From: CAXBMB01 sp052078155
Lineage (GTDB): Bacteria > Pseudomonadota > Alphaproteobacteria > Kiloniellales > DSM-21159
Length of the DNA stretch: 64,000 nucleotides
Reading direction: 5' to 3'
Assembly (NCBI GenBank): GCA_052078155.1
Contig: JBQJBP010000002.1
Location: 310,001-374,000 of the forward strand
The number at the start of each line of letters is the position of its first letter. Position 1 is the stretch's first letter. The notes beneath the pieces were generated by a model. It was given only the letters and a program-made list of their open reading frames with translations. It was not told the DNA's origin and made no database searches. The translations under genes were made by a program, and so were the position numbers. This document shows, in pieces, positions 62,496 to 64,000 of this stretch.

Positions 62496-62695
62496 CTTCC
62501 CTCTCCCTTCACAAAATCTCTGCAGAGCTCCTCAACTGCCAGGGACGAAACCAGGCAAAGAGGAAGCCTTCAGCCCAATCTATCCGTCCTGTCAGCGTCA
62601 GGTTGTTCAAGCAACCTGGTTCGCAAAAACCCGGCTCACAAGCGACAATCAGATACCAGGCCGTTTCAGGCTGAGTCGTTTCAAGTCAGGCCGCT

Positions 62696-63700
62696 TTATG
62701 AAAGCCAGCCCATCATTTCCTTTTCGGCCAGGCTTTGTAGCATCTCTATGTGAACATCACGATCATTGAGACAAGGCAAATAGGCGAATTTCTCACCACC
62801 TGCCTCCAGGAAAGTCTCTTTCAAACCCAGCGCCACTTCTTCAAGGGTTTCCACACAGTCAGACGCAAATCCCGGACAGAAAATCGCCAGGTTTTTCACC
62901 CCATTCCGAGCCAGCTCTTCTACAGCTGGTTCGGCGTAAGGCTTCAACCATTCCTGGGCTCCAAACCGGCTCTGGAAAACCAATTGCATCTTCTGGTCAT
63001 CCCACCCCAGTTCTTTTTGCAAACAGGCAATGGTCTGCTGGCATTGAACAAAATAGGGGTCGCCCTTGTCCGCGGTAACTTTTGGCATGCCATGCATGGA
63101 GGCCAGAATTCTGTCCGGCTGCCAGTCCAGCTGCTCCAGATCTGACAAAAGGGCCTTTTTCAGCGCAGAAATGTAGGCTGGATCCTCATAATAGGCTGGC
63201 ACAGTCCGAATTGAGGGCTGGTTTCTCAAGGCCATCATCTTGCGGTAGGCCTGATCATTCACCGTTGCTGTCGTTGCACCGGAATACTGAGGATAAAGCG
63301 GGAAAAGCAGAATTTTTTGGCAGCCCCGCTCGATCAAACTGTCAATCTTGTCGGCCAGAGCAGGCTGTCCGTAGCGCATGGCCCAGTCGACGATAAGATC
63401 CGGGTGCTGATCTTCAAGAGCTTTTGCAAGTTTTTCAGACTGGCTGCGGGTAATGGTCTTTAGGGGAGATTCGTTCTTCTCCCTGTTCCAGATCTGATCA
63501 TAGGCCGCCCCGCTTTTTTTCGGCCGAACAGTAAGAACGATGCCCTGCAAAATGGGTTGCCACAGCAGGGCCGGCAGCTCCACCACGCGTTGATCGGACA
63601 GAAACTCAGACAGGTACCGCCTGATGGACCAGAAATCAGTCGCTTCGGGCGTGCCAAGATTAATCAGCAACAGGCCGGTTTTCTGTTGATCCCTTGCCAT
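62696..63700 (-). CDS. hemH: Ferrochelatase HemH
   Basis: A 334-residue ferrochelatase. It opens TGLLLINLGTPEATDFWSIRRYLSEFL. LLFPLYPQYSGATTATV, ILASMHGMPKV with the metal-binding His, and the catalytic Glu region (CPGFASDCVETLEEVA) are all present. It inserts iron into protoporphyrin IX as the last step of haem synthesis. GAGGAAAG precedes the ATG by about nine bases. Copy C of the dispersed repeat lies 30 bases upstream of the start, so it is within or next to the promoter or leader. Confidence 0.95.
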   Translation of the reverse strand: MARDQQKTGLLLINLGTPEATDFWSIRRYLSEFLSDQRVVELPALLWQPILQGIVLTVRPKKSGAAYDQIWNREKNESPLKTITRSQSEKLAKALEDQHPDLIVDWAMRYGQPALADKIDSLIERGCQKILLFPLYPQYSGATTATVNDQAYRKMMALRNQPSIRTVPAYYEDPAYISALKKALLSDLEQLDWQPDRILASMHGMPKVTADKGDPYFVQCQQTIACLQKELGWDDQKMQLVFQSRFGAQEWLKPYAEPAVEELARNGVKNLAIFCPGFASDCVETLEEVALGLKETFLEAGGEKFAYLPCLNDRDVHIEMLQSLAEKEMMGWLS

Positions 63701-63730
63701 GGGTTTTTTCTTTCCTCAGTGCCACGAGAG

Positions 63731-63862
63731 CCAAATCGGTTTAAGTGGACTTACTTTGCGATAACGCTAGAAGCATGAATTTGCCTCTTTTCAACCTCTT
63801 AGAGGATGAGTCTCGGTTTGGTTCCAGGCACAAAGCGCTTCCAACTAAACCGATCATGCCCC
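63731..63862 (+). repeat. Dispersed ~130-bp repeat, copy C
   Basis: It begins CCAAATCGGTTTAAGTGGAC and ends ACTAAACCGATCATGCCC. It is about 75-80% like copy B by eye, most conserved at the ends and in TTAGAGGATGAGTC-CGGTTTGGTTCCA. It sits immediately upstream of hemH. The remaining bases to the window end (63863-64000) show no recognisable gene. Confidence 0.85.
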
Positions 63863-64000
63863 AGTCAATATCTGCGTCCAAATCTGCAAACACCGTCTCA
63901 GGCGGCACCAAAAGCCCACTTGGTTCCCAGGCTTTACGCGAAACCAAAGACAACAGATCAACAATCTGAAAAAGAAGCCTCAGGACCGGCTGCGAATGCG

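Overview
The window looks like chromosomal DNA of a motile, Gram-negative alphaproteobacterium, most likely of a Rhodospirillales-like lineage. The argument is gene order. The block leuS, lptE, holA, parB, parA, rsmG, mnmG, mnmE, rho, hemJ, hemH is the classic alphaproteobacterial origin-proximal arrangement. The left block ubiH-like, glnK, amtB, ftsK, lolA, xthA is also typical of that class. Two perfect 16-bp parS palindromes confirm that the right half is the ParAB segregation centre. I see no tRNA, rRNA, CRISPR array, insertion sequence or prophage, and base composition is even throughout, so this is core chromosome with small accessory inserts.

Layout. 1-2392: start of a ubiH-like monooxygenase (minus, cut by the window edge), then a sigma-54 promoter driving glnK-amtB. 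2680-3925: GST and cysteine-dioxygenase-like cupin (minus). 4501-11236: ftsK, lolA and xthA, with a membrane fatty-acid/sterol hydroxylase and an unannotated structured small RNA with its own terminator inserted between lolA and xthA. 11310-15668: a thioesterase, then a cyclic-nucleotide-binding protein encoded just downstream of a very unusual 904-residue ABC-like membrane protein whose ATPase motifs are all degenerate. 16300-22530: a tightly packed glycosyltransferase cluster with an embedded histidine phosphatase and a membrane protein of unknown function. 22841-26963: a peptide-type ABC importer without a binding protein. 27079-33131: a membrane adenylate/guanylate cyclase, two methyltransferases, an MBL-fold hydrolase, an orphan OmpR-type regulator and an arylformamidase-like hydrolase. 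33524-38893: ribA, a gene behind a near-perfect sigma-54 promoter, an L,D-transpeptidase, yggS and a PKHD dioxygenase. 39148-44188: DUF3576 lipoprotein, leuS, lptE, holA. 44771-51700 (minus): parB, parA, rsmG, mnmG, mnmE with two parS sites. 51849-59764: nitroreductase, DUF6489, a thioredoxin-domain protein, ogt, dienelactone hydrolase, quinone oxidoreductase, LysR and OsmC. 60188-63700 (minus): rho, hemJ, hemH.

How the genes work together. glnK-amtB senses and imports ammonium. ftsK, parA/parB/parS and holA serve chromosome replication and segregation. lolA and lptE serve the outer membrane. mnmE-mnmG modify the tRNA wobble uridine, and rsmG methylates 16S rRNA. hemH and hemJ perform late haem synthesis. 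A cyclase, a cyclic-nucleotide-binding protein and an MBL hydrolase of a family often linked to signalling suggest a cyclic nucleotide circuit.

The observations I rate highest are the degenerate, internally triplicated ABC protein and its cyclic-nucleotide-binding neighbour; a dispersed ~130-bp repeat with inverted ends (three clear copies plus two decayed ones); an unannotated small RNA at 9640-9763; a sigma-54 promoter that abuts a start codon; and a 27-bp in-frame tandem duplication of the essential mnmE C-terminus together with its stop codon.
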